From Climacteris rufus (lineage: Eukaryota > Chordata > Aves > Passeriformes > Climacteridae), in NCBI GenBank assembly GCA_013398175.1, contig VZRZ01004627.1, positions 62,001-126,000 on the forward strand: DNA of 64,000 nucleotides, given 5' to 3'. Every line of letters starts with the position of its first letter. Within the stretch, counting starts at the first letter, position 1. The notes under the pieces are model-generated. The model had not been told where the DNA came from. It was given only the letters and a program-made list of their open reading frames with translations, and did not search any database. Position numbers and translations under genes: made by a program. This document shows positions 63,333 through 64,000 of the stretch, piece by piece.

Positions 63333-64000
63333 CAATGTACCCCTCACTAATGGAAGATTGAGCCTCTCTTCAAAAAGCAAGAAGCTAAATCATGAAAATA
63401 CCACAGCACTGTAAACTTGCTTCTCTTCTGCTCCTAATGCAACTTTTTTTTCATTATTAAAGAAACCCTAATTCCTACTGAAAGCAATAGAACTTTAGTG
63501 AACTCATATACCAAATTTCCTTTTCATAACTGTTCTCTCCACTTTCCTGAGGCTACCTGCTCCAGTGTCAGCTCCTGAGTGAAAGTTAAGGACATACACA
63601 AGATCTACTAATGAATATTGCAACAGGCCAAGGAAAGTCTAATCACCAGCAAATTCAGATAGGAAGCTGCAGTTAAAAATGTTAGATAATTAAAATCTCA
63701 CAGCTTGTTATGAATCAGCTCACAATTACAGCCCTTGATGCCAGAGAGGCTCAAACAAATACAGAAATAGGGGTGACTAAAATGTGGCCCTATAATTATG
63801 CAATATACACTCATCTCTCTTGTTTTAGTGCTCTATACATAACCCTCTGACAACATGCCTCAGGCCAGAAAAATCACACTACATTTGCCAAGAGCTGCAA
63901 GAATGCACAGCACAGTATGAGATGGATCTCACTGTTGCTACTCTAAGTCAAAAACCATAAATAATTTTAAATATAGCACTGTGAATGTACATAAATAATG

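Larger units (their letters stand above)
61098..64000 (-). other. Last intron of the probable ZNF407 gene (partial)
   Basis: This stretch lies upstream of the terminal exon on the minus strand and runs off the right edge. It has no long open frame and no C2H2 motif. It is AT-rich and holds two CR1 fragments (61985-62079 and 63011-63332). Nothing else is recognised in 61131-61984, 62080-63010 or 63333-64000. Confidence 0.55.

Noticed and set aside
1..64000. tRNA, rRNA, snRNA genes, CRISPR arrays, bacterial or phage operons
   Set aside because: Nothing matching was seen by eye; the repeat content is clearly avian. Small RNA genes such as miRNAs cannot be excluded without folding or a database.

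Overview
The window is nuclear DNA from a bird, most likely a passerine. The evidence is the repeat content: CR1 LINE fragments with the typical bird 3' end (an ATTCTATG-type terminus and a GGTTGGAAGG-type core on the opposite strand), ERVL-type LTRs of a family widespread in birds, and several ERVK-like solo LTRs with 6-bp target duplications, a class that is plentiful in songbirds. The sequence is AT-rich, has many introns' or intergenic-type signals but almost no open frames, and carries no bacterial features, CRISPR arrays, rRNA or recognisable tRNA genes.

Only one exon of a protein-coding gene can be supported. It is on the minus strand at 60856-61095: a terminal coding exon of 79 codons plus stop, behind a good splice acceptor. 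I recognise the acidic, Val/Glu/Gln-rich C-terminus as probably that of the large C2H2 zinc-finger protein ZNF407. The rest of the gene would lie to the right, beyond position 64000, so 61096-64000 is intron. A polyadenylation signal 73 bp past the stop codon (60778-60783) could end a short 3' UTR.

Everything from 1 to about 60.7 kb lies downstream of that gene and reads as a gene desert. Its recognisable content is transposable elements. (a) Five solo LTRs with 6-bp target-site duplications at 17.1, 32.6, 41.3, 43.3 and 49.4 kb, all on the minus strand; three of them (32.6, 43.3, 49.4 kb) are one family. (b) ERVL-type LTRs at 11.9-12.6 kb (two adjacent 3' ends, plus strand), 39.2 kb (3' part, plus strand) and 53.8-54.8 kb (nearly complete, minus strand). 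(c) About a dozen CR1 fragments, including one at 35.6-37.0 kb that keeps the 5' part and the start of the endonuclease frame but has lost most of ORF2. (d) Small tandem repeats at 14.2, 15.1, 25.7, 26.1 and 29.0 kb.

Between the repeats are unannotated AT-rich stretches, a few of which (8.1, 13.2, 22.5, 46.3, 50.6 kb) have the homeobox/octamer/MEF2-rich look of conserved non-coding elements; this is only a guess without an alignment. No new multi-gene system is visible. The most unusual items are the cluster of same-strand solo LTRs, the tandem array at the edge of the 49.4 kb LTR, an 843-nt open frame at 47.06-47.90 kb that no repeat explains, and an acidic 9-bp coding-type repeat at 14.2 kb that follows a splice-acceptor-like sequence.
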